NCBI RefSeq assembly: GCF_050947335.1
Contig: NW_027473347.1
Span: 806,001 to 870,000 of the forward strand
Origin: Megachile rotundata
Taxonomy: Eukaryota > Arthropoda > Insecta > Hymenoptera > Megachilidae
Direction of reading: 5' to 3'
DNA: 64,000 bases
The position numbers and the translations under genes are program-made. Below, piece by piece: positions 29,691 to 45,689 of the stretch; position 1 is the first letter of the stretch; the number at the start of each line of letters is the position of its first letter. Under the pieces are notes generated by a model, which had not been told where the DNA came from, did no database searches, and saw nothing but the letters and a program-made list of their open reading frames with translations.

Positions 29691-31489
29691 TCATACATTC
29701 ACAACAATACAATCACAATCATACAATCACAATCATACATTCACAACAATACAATCACAATCATACAATCCCAATCATGCAGTCGCAATCATACAATCAC
29801 TATCATACAATCACAGTCATACTACCACAGTCATACAATTACAATCATACAATCACAATTACAATCACAATCATGCAATCACAATCATAAAATCACAAAC
29901 ATACTGTCACAATCCTACAATCACAATCATACAATCACAATCATACAATGGCATTCATAAAACAACAATCATACAATCACAATCACAAAATCGCAATCAT
30001 ACAATCACAATCATACAATCACAATCATATAAATACAATCTCCCAAAAACATTGATACAATCACAGCCATACAATCACAATAATACAATAACAATCATAC
30101 TATCGCAATCATACAATCACACTCATACGGTCACAATCATACAATCACAATCATACAATCACAGTCATACAATCACAATCATACAATCACAATAATACAA
30201 TCACAAACATTCAAAAGCAGTCATTCAATCACAATCATACAATCGCAATCATTCAATCACTATCATACAATCACACACATATAATCACGATCATACAATC
30301 ACAATCATTCAATCACAATCATACAATCGCAATCATATGAATACAATCTCCCAAAAACATTGATACAAACACAATCATACAATCACAATAGTACAATCAC
30401 AATCATACAAGCACAATCATACAATCACAATCATACAATCACGATTCATACAATAGCAATCATACAATTGCAACCATACAATCACAACCATACAATCACA
30501 ATCATATAATCACAGTCATACGACCACAATCATACAATCACAATCATACATTCGCACTCATACAATCACAACCATACAATCACAACCATACAATCACAAT
30601 AATACAATCACAAACATACAATCACAATCATACAATCGCAATCACATAAATACAATCTCCCAAAAACATTGATACAATCACAATCATACAATCACAATAA
30701 TACAGTCACAATCGTACAATCACACTCATACAGTCACAATCATACAATCACACTCATACAATCACAATCATATAATCACAATCCTACGATCATAATCATA
30801 CAATCACAATCATACAATCACAATCATACATTTGCATTCATACAATAACAATCATACAATCACAATCATAAAATCGCAATCATACAATCGCACTCATACA
30901 ATCACAATCATACAATCACAATCATACAATCACAATCATTCAATCACAATCATACAATCGCAATCATATAAATACAATCTCCCAAAAACAATCATACAAT
31001 CACAATCATACAATCACAATAATACAGTCACAATCATACAATCACAACCACACAATCACAATCATAAAATCACAATCATACAATCACAATCATACAACCA
31101 CAATCATACCATCACGATCATACAATCGCAATCATACAATTACAATCTCAGAATCACAAACTCGCAATCACAATAATACAATCACACCCATAAAATAGCA
31201 ATCATACATTTACAATCTCCCATACACAATCATAAAATCACAATATAACAGTCACAATCATTCAAATACAATCATACAATCACAATCGTACACTCCCAAT
31301 CATACAATCACACTCATACCGTCACAATCATACAATCACAATCATACAATCACAGTCATACAATCACAATCATACAATCACAATGATACAACCACAAACA
31401 TCCAAAAGCAGTCATTCAATCACAATCATGCAATCGCAATCATACAATCACAATCATACAATCACAATCATACAATCACAATCATACAT
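29691..31489 (+). repeat. ~1.8-kb beta tandem pair, copy 1
   Basis: Y lies at 29,777, K forms near 30,050 and 30,355, H at 30,440, J near 30,830, beta B/C near 31,135, and E at 31,383. The next copy lies 1,791 bp on at Y and 1,805 bp on at E. The 14-bp difference is one extra CACAACCATACAAT monomer in copy 2 near 32,380. Beta units here carry an insert (ACTATCGC...TACGGTC...TTCAAAAGC) between two K forms that copies A-C lack. Confidence 0.84.
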
Positions 31490-33294
31490 TCACAACAATA
31501 CAATCACAATCATACAATCACAATCATACATTCACAACAATACAACCACAATCATACAATCCCAATCATGCAGTCGGAATCATACAATCACTATCATACA
31601 ATAACAGTCATACTACCACAGTCATACAATTACAATCATACAATCACAATTACAATCACAATCATGCAATCACAATCATAAAATCACAAACATACTGTCA
31701 CAATCCTACAATCACAATCATACAATCACAATCATACAATGGCATTCATAAAACAACAATCATACAATCACAATCATAAAATCGCAATCATACAATCACA
31801 ATCATACAATCGCAATCATATAAATACAATCTCCCAAAAACATTGATACAATCACAGCCATACAATCACAATAATACAATAACAATCATACTATCGCAAT
31901 CATACAATCACACTCATACGGTCACAATCATACAATCACAATCATACAATCACAGTCATACAATCACAATCATACAATCACAATAATACAATCACAAACA
32001 TTCAAAAGCAGTCATTCAATCACAATCATACAATCGCAATCATTCAATCACTATCATACAATCACACACATATAATCACGATCATACAATCACAATCATT
32101 CAATCACAATCATACAATCGCAATCATATGAATACAATCTCCCAAAAACATTGATACAATCACAATCATACAATCACAATCGTACAATCACAATCATACA
32201 AGCACAATCATACAATCACAATCATACAATCACGATTCATACAATAGCAATCATACAATTGCAACCATACAATCACAACCATACAATCACAATCATATAA
32301 TCACAGTCATACGACCACAATCATACAATCACAATCATACATTCGCACTCATACAATCACAACCATACAATCACAACCATACAATCACAACCATACAATC
32401 ACAATAATACAATCACAAACATACAATCACAATCATACAATCGCAATCACATAAATACAATCTCCCAAAAACATTGATACAATCACAATCATACAATCAC
32501 AATAATACAGTCACAATCGTACAATCACACTCATACAGTCACAATCATACAATCACACTCATACAATCACAATCATATAATCACAATCCTACGATCATAT
32601 TCATACAATCACAATCATACAATCACAATCATACATTTGCATTCATACAATAACAATCATACAATCACAATCATAAAATCGCAATCATACAATCGCACTC
32701 ATACAATCACAATCATACAATCACAATCATACAATCACAATCATTCAATCACAATCATACAATCGCAATCATATAAATACAATCTCCCAAAAACAATCAT
32801 ACAATCACAATCATACAATCACAATAATACGGTCACAATCATACAATCACAACCACACAATCACAATCATAAAATCACAATCATACAATCACAATCATAC
32901 AACCACAATCATACCATCACGATCATACAATCGCAATCATACAATTACAATCTCAGAATCTCAAACTCGCAATCACAATAATACAATCACACCCATAAAA
33001 TAGCAATCATACATTTACAATCTCCCATACACAATCATAAAATCACAATATAACAGTCACAATCATTCAAATACAATCATACAATCACAATCGTACACTC
33101 CCAATCATACAATCACACTCATACCGTCACAATCACACAATCACAATCATACAATCACAGTCATACAATCACAATCATACAATCACAATGATACAACCAC
33201 AAACATCCAAAAGCAGTCATTCAATCACAATCATGCAATCGCAATCATACAATCACAATCATACAATCACAATCATACAATCACAATCATACAA
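31490..33294 (+). repeat. ~1.8-kb beta tandem pair, copy 2
   Basis: Y lies at 31,568 with private changes CAGTCGGAATC and CAATAACAGTC. H is at 32,231, J near 32,632, and E at 33,188. Derived variants ATCATATTCATAC (~32,595), AATACGGTC (~32,830) and AGAATCTCAAACTC (~32,956) are absent from copy 1 but present at 62.9-63.3 kb. The junction with copy 1 fuses E-downstream sequence to CATTCACAACAATAC. Confidence 0.84.
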
Positions 33295-35500
33295 TCACAA
33301 TCATACAATCACAATCATACAATCACAATCATACAATCACCATCATACAAACACAATCCTGCAATCGCAATCATGGAATAACAATCATGCTATCGCAATC
33401 ATAGAGTCACACTCATACAATCAGAACCATACAATCACAGTCATACTATCACAATCATACAATCACAGTCATACTACCACAGTCATACAATTACAATCAT
33501 ACAATCACAATCTTACAATCACAAACATACAATCACATTCATACAATCACAATTATACAATCACAATCATGCAATCACAATCATTCAATCACAATCATAC
33601 AATCGCAATCAAACAAAAACAATCATACAATCATAATCATACAATCACCATCATACAATCACAATCATACAATCACAATAATACAGCCACAGTCATACAA
33701 TCACAATCATACAATCACAATTATACAATCACGATCATACATTCACAACAATACAAACACAATCATACAATCGCAATCATACAGTCGCAATCATACAATC
33801 ACCATCATACAATCACAGTCATACTACCACAGTCATACAATTACAATCATACAATCACAATCTTACAATCACAAACATACAATCACATTCATACAATCAC
33901 AATTATACAATCACAATCATGCAATCACAATCATTCAATCACAATCATACAATCGCAATCATACAATCACAATCATACAATCACAATCATACAATTACAA
34001 TCATACAATCACAATCATACAATCACAATCATACAATCACAATCATACAATCACAATCATACAATCACAATCATACAATCACAATCATACAATCACAATC
34101 ATACAATCACAATCATACAATCACAATCATACAATCACAATCATACAATCACAATCATACAATCACAATCATACAATCACAATCATACAATCACAATCAT
34201 ACAATCACAATCATACAATCACAATCATACAATCACAATCATACAATCACCATCATACAAACACAATCCTGCAATCGCAATCATGGAATAACAATCATGC
34301 TATCGCAATCATAGAGTCACACTCATACAATCAGAACCATACAATCACAGTCATACTATCACAATCATACAATCACAGTCATACTACCACAGTCATACAA
34401 TTACAATCATACAATCACAATCTTACAATCACAAACATACAATCACATTCATACAATCACGATTATACAATCACAATCATGCAATCACAATCATTCAATC
34501 ACAATCATACAATCGCAATCAAACAAAAACAATCATACAATCATAATCATACAATCACCATCATACAATCACAATCATACAATCACAATAATACAGCCAC
34601 AGTCATACAATCACAATCATACAATCACAATTATACAATCACAATCATACAATCACAATCATACATTCACAATCATACAATCACAATCGTACAATCACAA
34701 TCATACAATCACAATAGTACAATCACAATCATACAATCACAATCATACAATCACAATCATACATTCACAACAATACAATCACCATCATACAACCGCAATC
34801 ATACAGTCGCAATCATACAATCACTATCACAAAATCACAGTCATACTACCACAGTCATACAATTACAATCATACAATCACAATCTTACAATCACAAACAT
34901 ACAATCACATTCATACAATCACAATCATACAATCACAATCATGCAATCACAATCATTCAATCACAATCATACAATCGCAATCAAACAAAAACAATCATAC
35001 AATCATAATCATACAATCACCATCATACAATCACAATCATACAATCACAATAATACAGCCACAGTCATACAATCACAATCATACAATCACAATTATACAA
35101 TCACGATCATACATTCACAACAATACAATCACAATCATACAATCGCAATCATACAGTCGCAATCATACAATCACCATCATACAATCACAGTCATACTACC
35201 ACAGTCATACAATTACAATCATACAATCACAATCTTACAATCACAAACATACAATCACATTCATACAATCACAATTATACAATCACAATCATGCAATCAC
35301 AATCATTCAATCACAATCATACAATCGCAATCATACAATCACAATCATACAATCACAATCATACAATTACAATCATACAATCACAATCATACAATCACAA
35401 TCATACAATCACAATCATACAATCACAATCATACAATCACAATCATACAATCACAATCATACAATCACAATCATACAATCACAATCATACAATGACAATC
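33295..35500 (+). repeat. Second 1,372-bp-spaced repeat with long pure run
   Basis: F at 33,569 recurs at 34,941, and the CATGCAATC at 33,919 recurs at 35,291, both at exactly 1,372 bp. The match runs from about 33,460 and 34,832 into the consensus runs. The run at roughly 34,006-34,245 is about 17 consecutive consensus monomers, the longest I saw in this part. An intervening unit holds D near 34,268, F at 34,479 and CAATAGTAC near 34,711. Confidence 0.78.
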
Positions 35501-38032
35501 ATACAATCACCATCATACAATCACAATCATACATTCACAATAATACAGCCACAGTCATACAATCACAATCATACAATCACAATTATACAATCACGATCAT
35601 ACAATCGCAATCATACAAACACAATCACACAATCACAATCATTCAATCACAATCATACAATCGCAATGATATAAATACAATCTCCCAAAAACATTGATAC
35701 AATCACAATCATACAATCACAATCATACAATCACAATCATACAATCACAACCATACAATCACAATCATACAATCACAATCATACAAAAATAATCATACCA
35801 TCACGATCATACAATCGCAATCATACAGTTACAATCTCAGAATCACAAACTCACAATCACAATAATACAATCACACCCATAAAATAGCAATCATACATTT
35901 ACAATCTCCCATAGACAATCATACAATCGCAATCATACAGTCGCAATCATACAATCACTATCATACAATTACAATCATACAAGCATAATCCTGCAATCGG
36001 TATCATGCAATAACAATCGTACTATCACAATCATACAATCGAAGCATACAATCACAATCATACAAACACAATCATACAATCACAATCATACAATCACAAT
36101 CATACAATCACAATCATACAATCACAATCATACAATCACAATCATACAATCACAATCATACAAACACAATCCTGCAACCGCAATCATGGAATAACAATCA
36201 TGCTATCGCCATCATAGAATCACACTCATACAATCAGAATCATACAATCACAATCATACAATCACAATCATACAATCACAATCATACAAACACAATCATA
36301 CAATCACAATCATACAATCACAATCATACAATCACAATCATACATTCACAATCATACAATCACAATCATACAATCACAATCATACAATCACAATAGTACA
36401 ATCACAATCATACAATCACAATCATACAATCACAATCATACAATCACAATCATACATTCACAACAATACAATCACCATCATACAACCGCAATCATACAGT
36501 CGCAATCATACAATCACTATCATAAAATCACAGTCATACTACCACAGTCATACAATTACAATCATACAATCACAATCTTACAATCACAAACATACAATCA
36601 CATTCATACAATCACAATCATACAATCACAATCATGCAATCACAATCATTCAATCACAATCATACAATCGCAATCAAACAAAAACAATCATACAATCATA
36701 ATCATACAATCACCATCATACAATCACAATCATACAATCACAATAATACAGCCACAGTCATACAATCACAATCATACAATCACAATTATACAATCACGAT
36801 CATACATTCACAACAATACAATCACAATCATACAATCGCAATCATACAGTCGCAATCATACAATCACTATCATACAATCACAGTTATACTACCACAGTCA
36901 TACAATTACAATCATACAATCACAATCTTACAATCACAAACATACAATCACATTCACACAATCACAATTATACAATCACAATCATGCAATCACAATCATT
37001 CAATCACAATCATACAATCGCAATCATACAATCATAATCATACAATCACCATCATACAATCACCATCATACAATCACAATCATACAATCACAATAATACA
37101 GCCACAGTCATACAATCACAATCATACAATCACAATTATACAATCACGATCATACAATCGCAATCATACAATCACAACCATACAATCACAATAATACAAT
37201 CACAAACATACAATCACAATCATACAATCGCAATCATACCATCACAATCATACAATCACAATCATACAAAAATAATCATACCATCACGATCATACAATCG
37301 CAATCATACAGTTACAATCTCAGAATCACAAACTCACAATCACAATAATACAATCACACCCATAAAATAGCAATCATACATTTACAATCTCCCATAGACA
37401 ATCATACAATCGCAATCATACAGTCGCCATCATACAATCACTATCATACAATTACAATCATACAAGCATAATCCTGCAATCGCTATCATGCAATTACAAT
37501 CGTACTATCACAATCATACAATCACAAGCATAAAATCACAATCATACAAACACAATCATACAATCACAATCATACAATCACAATCATACAATCACAATCA
37601 TACAATCACAATCATACAATCACAATCATACAAACACAATCACACAATCACAATCATTCAATCACAATCATACAATCGCAATGATATAAATACAATCTCC
37701 AAAAACAGTGATACAATCACAATCATACAATCACAATAATACAGTCACAATCGTACAATCAGAATCATACAATCACAGTCATACTACCACAGTCATACAA
37801 TTACAATCATACAATCACCATCATACAAACACAATCCTGCAATCGCAATCATGGAATAACAATCATGCTGTCGCAATCATAGAATCACACTCGTACAATC
37901 AGAATCATACAATCACAGTCATACAATTACAATCATGCAATCACAATCATACAATCACAATCATACAATCACAATCATACAATCACAATCATACAATCAC
38001 AATCATACAATCGCAATCATACAATCACAATC
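35501..38032 (+). repeat. Mixed alpha segment with K at 35,694 and 37,708
   Basis: CATTCACAATAATACAGCC leads to K at 35,694, which unusually continues into consensus monomers. Then come alpha B/C near 35,828, the CGAAGCAT slip at 36,040, D with CAACCGC near 36,173, CAATAGTAC, F at 36,634, and a second CATGCAATC at 36,984. A further alpha block lies near 37,310, with G. K at 37,708 is shortened to CTCCAAAAACAGTGAT, one base lost plus T to G, and is followed quickly by D near 37,829. Confidence 0.75.
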
Positions 38033-40749
38033 ATACAATCACAATCATACAGTCACAATCATACAATCACAATCATACAAAAATAATCATACCATCACGA
38101 TCATACAATCGCAATCATACAGTTACAATCTCAGAATCACAAACTCACAATCACAATAATACAATCACACCCATAAAATAGCAATCATACATTTACAATC
38201 TCCCATAGACAATCATACAATCGCAATCATACAGTCGCAATCATACAATCACTATCATACAATTACAATCATACAAGCATAATCCTGCAATCGGTATCAT
38301 GCAATAACAATCGTACTATCACAATCATACAATCACAAGCGTACAATCACAATCATACAAACACAATCATACAATCACAATCATACAATCACAATCATAC
38401 AATCACAATCATACAATCACAATCATACAGACACAATCACACAATCACAATCATACAATCACAATCATACAATCACAATCATAGAATCACAATCGTACAA
38501 TCACAATCGTACAATCACAATCGTACAATCAGAATTGCACAATCACAACCATGCAATCACAATCATACAATCGCAATCATACCATCACAATCATACAATC
38601 ACAATCACACAATCACAATCATTCAATCACAATCATATAATCGCAATGATATAAATACAATCTCCCAAAGACATTGATACAATCACAATCATACAATCAC
38701 AATAATACAGTCACAATCGTACAATCACAATCATACAATCACAGTCATACTACCACAGTCATACAATTACAATCATACAATCACAATCTTACAGTCACAA
38801 TCGTACAATCACAATCATACAATCACAATCATACAATCACAATCATACAATTACAATCATACAATCACAATCATACAATCACAATCATACAATCACAATC
38901 ATACAATCACAATCATACAATCACAATCATACAATCACAATCATACAATCACAATCATACAATCGCAATCATACAATCACAATCATACAATGACAATCAT
39001 ACAATCACCATCATACAAACACAATCCTGCAATCGCAATCATGGAATAACAATCATGCTGTCGCAATCATAGAATCACACTCATACAATCAGAATCATAC
39101 AATCACAGTCATACAATTACAATCATGCAATCACAATCATACAATCACAATCATACAATCACAATCATACAATCACAATCATACAATCACAATCCTACAA
39201 TCGCAATCATGCAATAACAATCATGCTATCGCAATCATACAATCACACTCATAATACCAGAATAATACAATCACAATCATACAACCACAATCATACAAAA
39301 ACAATCATACAATCACAATCATACAATCACAATCATACAATCACAATCATGCAATCGTAATCATACAATCATAATCATACAATCACAATCATACAATCAC
39401 AAATCATACAATCACAATCATACAATCACAATCATACAATCACAATCATACAATCACAATCATACAATCACAATCATACAATCACAATCATACAATCACA
39501 ATCATACAATCACAATCATACAATCACAATCATACAATCACAATCATACAATCACAATCATACAATCACAATCATACAATCACAATCATACAATCACAAT
39601 CATACAATCGCAATCATACAATCACAATCATACAATGACAATCATACAATCACCATCATACAAACACAATCCTGCAATCGCAATCATGGAATAACAATCA
39701 TGCTGTCGCAATCATAGAATCACACTCATACAATCAGAATCATACAATCACAGTCATACAATTACAATCATGCAATCACAATCATACAATCACAATCATA
39801 AAATCACAATCATACAATCACAATCATACAATGACAATCATACAATCACCATCATACAAACACAATCCTGCAACCGCAATCATGGAATAACAATCATGCT
39901 ATCGCAATCATAGAATCACACTCATACAATCAGAATCATACAATCACAATCATACAATTACAATCATACAATCACAAGCATACAATCGCAATCATACAAT
40001 CACAATCATACAATCACAATCATACAATCACAATCATACAATCACAATCATGCAATCACAATCATTCAATCACAATCATACAATCGCAATCAAACAAAAA
40101 CAATCATACAATCATAATCATACAATCACCATCATACAATCACAATCATACAATCACAATAATACAGCCACAGTCATACAATCACAATCATACAATCACA
40201 ATCATACAATCACAATTATACAATCACGATCATACAATCGCAATCATACAATCACAACCATACAATCACAATAATACAATCACAAATATACAATCACAAT
40301 CATACAATCACAATCATACAAAAATAATCATACCATCACGATCATACAATCGCAATCATACAGTTACAATCTCAGAATCACAAACTCACAATCACAATAA
40401 TACAATCACACCCATAAAATAGCAATCATACATTTACAATCTCCCATAGACAATCATACAAACGCAATCATACAGTGGCAATCATACAATCACTATCATA
40501 CAATTGCAATCATACAAGCATAATCCTGCAATCGCAATCATGCAATAACAATCGTACTATCACAATCATACAATCACAAGCATACAATCACAATCATACA
40601 AACACAATCATACAATCACAATCATACAATCACAATCATACAATCACAATCATACAGTCACAATCATACAATCACAATCATACAGACACAATCACACAAT
40701 CACAATCATACAATCACAATCGTACAATCACAATCATAGAATCACAATC
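38033..40749 (+). repeat. 2,717-bp tandem pair, copy 1
   Basis: The content is alpha B/C, G in the CAATCGGTATC form, CAAGCGTAC, a CGTAC run with CAGAATTGCAC, K as CTCCCAAAGACATTG at 38,674, D, CATAATACCAGAATAATAC, a one-base insertion CACAAATCATAC near 39,392, a pure run to about 39,604, D twice more, F at 40,050 and alpha B/C near 40,365. Everything recurs 2,717 bp later, which is 194 monomers plus that one inserted base. Confidence 0.9.
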
Positions 40750-43466
40750 GTACAATCACAATCATACAGTCACAATCATACAATCACAATCATACAAAAA
40801 TAATCATACCATCACGATCATACAATCGCAATCATACAGTTACAATCTCAGAATCACAAACTCACAATCACAATAATACAATCACACCCATAAAATAGCA
40901 ATCATACATTTACAATCTCCCATAGACAATCATACAATCGCAATCATACAGTCGCAATCATACAATCACTATCATACAATTACAATCATACAAGCATAAT
41001 CCTGCAATCGGTATCATGCAATAACAATCGTACTATCACAATCATACAATCACAAGCGTACAATCACAATCATACAAACACAATCATACAATCACAATCA
41101 TACAATCACAATCATACAATCACAATCATACAATCACAATCATACAGACACAATCACACAATCACAATCATACAATCACAATCATACAATCACAATCATA
41201 GAATCACAATCGTACAATCACAATCGTACAATCACAATCGTACAATCAGAATTGCACAATCACAACCATGCAATCACAATCATACAATCGCAATCATACC
41301 ATCACAATCATACAATCACAATCACACAATCACAATCATTCAATCACAATCATATAATCGCAATGATATAAATACAATCTCCCAAAGACATTGATACAAT
41401 CACAATCATACAATCACAATAATACAGTCACAATCGTACAATCACAATCATACAATCACAGTCATACTACCACAGTCATACAATTACAATCATACAATCA
41501 CAATCTTACAGTCACAATCGTACAATCACAATCATACAATCACAATCATACAATCACAATCATACAATTACAATCATACAATCACAATCATACAATCACA
41601 ATCATACAATCACAATCATACAATCACAATCATACAATCACAATCATACAATCACAATCATACAATCACAATCATACAATCGCAATCATACAATCACAAT
41701 CATACAATGACAATCATACAATCACCATCATACAAACACAATCCTGCAATCGCAATCATGGAATAACAATCATGCTGTCGCAATCATAGAATCACACTCA
41801 TACAATCAGAATCATACAATCACAGTCATACAATTACAATCATGCAATCACAATCATACAATCACAATCATACAATCACAATCATACAATCACAATCATA
41901 CAATCACAATCCTACAATCGCAATCATGCAATAACAATCATGCTATCGCAATCATACAATCACACTCATAATACCAGAATAATACAATCACAATCATACA
42001 ACCACAATCATACAAAAACAATCATACAATCACAATCATACAATCACAATCATACAATCACAATCATGCAATCGTAATCATACAATCATAATCATACAAT
42101 CACAATCATACAATCACAAATCATACAATCACAATCATACAATCACAATCATACAATCACAATCATACAATCACAATCATACAATCACAATCATACAATC
42201 ACAATCATACAATCACAATCATACAATCACAATCATACAATCACAATCATACAATCACAATCATACAATCACAATCATACAATCACAATCATACAATCAC
42301 AATCATACAATCACAATCATACAATCGCAATCATACAATCACAATCATACAATGACAATCATACAATCACCATCATACAAACACAATCCTGCAATCGCAA
42401 TCATGGAATAACAATCATGCTGTCGCAATCATAGAATCACACTCATACAATCAGAATCATACAATCACAGTCATACAATTACAATCATGCAATCACAATC
42501 ATACAATCACAATCATAAAATCACAATCATACAATCACAATCATACAATGACAATCATACAATCACCATCATACAAACACAATCCTGCAACCGCAATCAT
42601 GGAATAACAATCATGCTATCGCAATCATAGAATCACACTCATACAATCAGAATCATACAATCACAATCATACAATTACAATCATACAATCACAAGCATAC
42701 AATCGCAATCATACAATCACAATCATACAATCACAATCATACAATCACAATCATACAATCACAATCATGCAATCACAATCATTCAATCACAATCATACAA
42801 TCGCAATCAAACAAAAACAATCATACAATCATAATCATACAATCACCATCATACAATCACAATCATACAATCACAATAATACAGCCACAGTCATACAATC
42901 ACAATCATATAATCACAATCATACAATCACAATTATACAATCACGATCATACAATCGCAATCATACAATCACAACCATACAATCACAATAATACAATCAC
43001 AAATATACAATCACAATCATACAATCACAATCATACAAAAATAATCATACCATCACGATCATACAATCGCAATCATACAGTTACAATCTCAGAATCACAA
43101 ACTCACAATCACAATAATACAATCACACCCATAAAATAGCAATCATACATTTACAATCTCCCATAGACAATCATACAAACGCAATCATACAGTGGCAATC
43201 ATACAATCACTATCATACAATTGCAATCATACAAGCATAATCCTGCAATCGCAATCATGCAATAACAATCGTACTATCACAATCATACAATCACAAGCAT
43301 ACAATCACAATCATACAAACACAATCATACAATCACAATCATACAATCACAATCATACAATCACAATCATACAGTCACAATCATACAATCACAATCATAC
43401 AGACACAATCACACAATCACAATCATACAATCACAATCGTACAATCACAATCATAGAATCACAATC
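40750..43466 (+). repeat. 2,717-bp tandem pair, copy 2
   Basis: Copy 2 starts where copy 1 started, at the AGTCACAATC next to an alpha block, and stops at about 43,467, giving a clean head-to-tail junction at ~40,750. In the parts I compared directly, the only difference is CATACAATC (40,193) against CATATAATC (42,910). K is at 41,391, F at 42,767. Confidence 0.9.
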
Positions 43467-45689
43467 GTACAATCACAATCGTACAATCACAATCGTACAA
43501 TCACAATCGTACAATCACAACCATGCAATCACAATCATACAATCGCAATCATACCATCATAATCATACAATCACAATCACACAATCACAATCATTCAATC
43601 ACAATCATACAATCGCAATGATACAATCACAATCATACAATTACAATCATACAATCACAATCATACAATCACAATCATACAATCACAATCATACAATCAC
43701 AATCATACAATGACAATCATACAATCACCATCATACAAACACAATCCTGCAATCGCAATCATGGAATAACAATCATGCTGTCGCAATCATAGAATCACAC
43801 TCATACAATCAGAATGATACAATCACAGTCATACAATTACAATCATGCAATCACAATCATACAATCACAATCACACAATCACAATCATACAATCACAATC
43901 ATACAATCGCAATCATACAATCTCAATCATACAATCACAATCATACAATCACAATCATACAATCACAATCAGACAAACACAATCATACAATCACAATCAT
44001 ACAATCACAATCATACAATCACAATCATACTGTCACAATCAGACAATCGCAATCATGCAATAACAATCATGCTATCGCAATCATACAATCACACTCATAA
44101 AACCAGAATAATACAATCACAATCATACAATCACAATCATACAAAAACAATCATACCATCACGATCATACAGTCGCAATCATACAACCACAATCATTCAA
44201 ATACAGTCATACTATCACAATCATGCCATCGCAATCATACAATCACAATCACACAATCACAATCATTCAATCACAATCATACAATCGCAATCATACAATC
44301 GCAATGATATAAATACAATCTCCCAAAAACATTGATACAATCACAATCATACAATCACAATAATACAGTCACAATCGTACAATCACAATCATACAATCAC
44401 AGTCATACTACCACAGTTATACAATTACAATCATACAATCACAATCTTACAGTCACAATCGTACAATCACAATCATACAATCACAGTCATACAATCACAA
44501 TCATACAAACACAATCATACAATCACAATCATACAATCACAACCATACAATCACAATCATACAATCACAATCATACAATCACAATCATACAATCACAATC
44601 ATACAATCACAATCATACAATCACAATCATACAATCACAATCATACAATCACAATCATACAAACACAATCATACAGTCACAGTCATACAATCACCATCAT
44701 ACAATCACAATCCAACAATCGCAATCATGCAATAACAATCATGCTATCGCAATCATACAATCACACTCATAAAACCAGAATCATACAATCACAATCATAA
44801 AATCACAATCATACAAAAACAATCATACCATCACGATCATACAATCGCAATCATACAATTACAATCTCAGAATCACAAACTCACAATCACAATAATACAA
44901 TCACACCCATAAAATAGCAATCATACATTTACAATCTCCCATAGACAATCATAAAATCACAATAATACAGTCACAATCATACAATCACAAGCATTCAAAT
45001 ACAATCATGCAATCACAATCATAGAAGCACAATAATTCAATCACAATATTACAATCACAATAATACAATCACAATCATACAATCGCAGTCATTCAATCAC
45101 AATCATACAATCACAATCATACAATCAGAATCATACAATCACAATCATACATTCACAACAATACGATCACAATCATACAATCGCAATCATACATTCGCAA
45201 TCATACAATCACTATCATACAATTACAATCATACAAGCATAATCCTGCAATCGTAATCATGTAATAACAATCATACTATCACAATCATACAATCACAATC
45301 ATACAATCACAATCATACAATCACAATCATACAATCACAATCATACAATCACAATCATACAATCACAATCATACAATCACAGTCATGCGACCACAATCAT
45401 ACAATCACAGTCATACAGTCACAATCATACAGTCACAATCATAAAATCACAATCATACAATCACAATCATACAATCACACTCATACAGTCACAATCACAC
45501 AATCACAATCATAGAATCACAATCGTACAATCACAATCGTACAATCACAATCGTACAATGACAACCATGCAATCACAATCATACAGTCGCAATCATACCA
45601 TCACAATCATACAATCACAATCACACAATCACAATCATTCAATCACAATCATAAAATCGCAATGATATAAATACAATCTCCCAAAAACA
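43467..45689 (+). repeat. Irregular segment with K at 44,332
   Basis: A run of CGTAC monomers leads to CAACCATGC, a consensus stretch, D near 43,746, CAGACAAACAC near 43,970, and CATAAAACCAGAATAATAC near 44,100. K at 44,332 is followed by a consensus run to about 44,660. Then come CCAACAATCGC, a B/C-like block near 44,855 that mixes alpha and beta states (CAATTAC with ACTCAC), CAAGCATTCAAATAC, and many private variants to 45,660. Confidence 0.72.

Noticed and set aside
33188..34291. Long open reading frames (up to ~367 codons) on the + strand
   Set aside because: They occur in all three frames, often overlapping, with the same 14-residue repeat, start at incidental ATG or TTG in variant monomers, and follow from the lack of G and TAA in the monomer. 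There is no codon-level selection visible and no domain. None is annotated as a gene.
10319..35500. 1,372 bp equals 7 x 196 bp, suggesting nucleosome phasing
   Set aside because: Other spacings (714, 2,717, 3,598) do not fit 196, so the match is probably arithmetic chance.
38033..43466. Assembly error as the cause of near-identical tandem pairs
   Set aside because: Cannot be ruled out without reads, but the pairs have clean junctions, a small private difference and parallels at other scales, so a real duplication is preferred.
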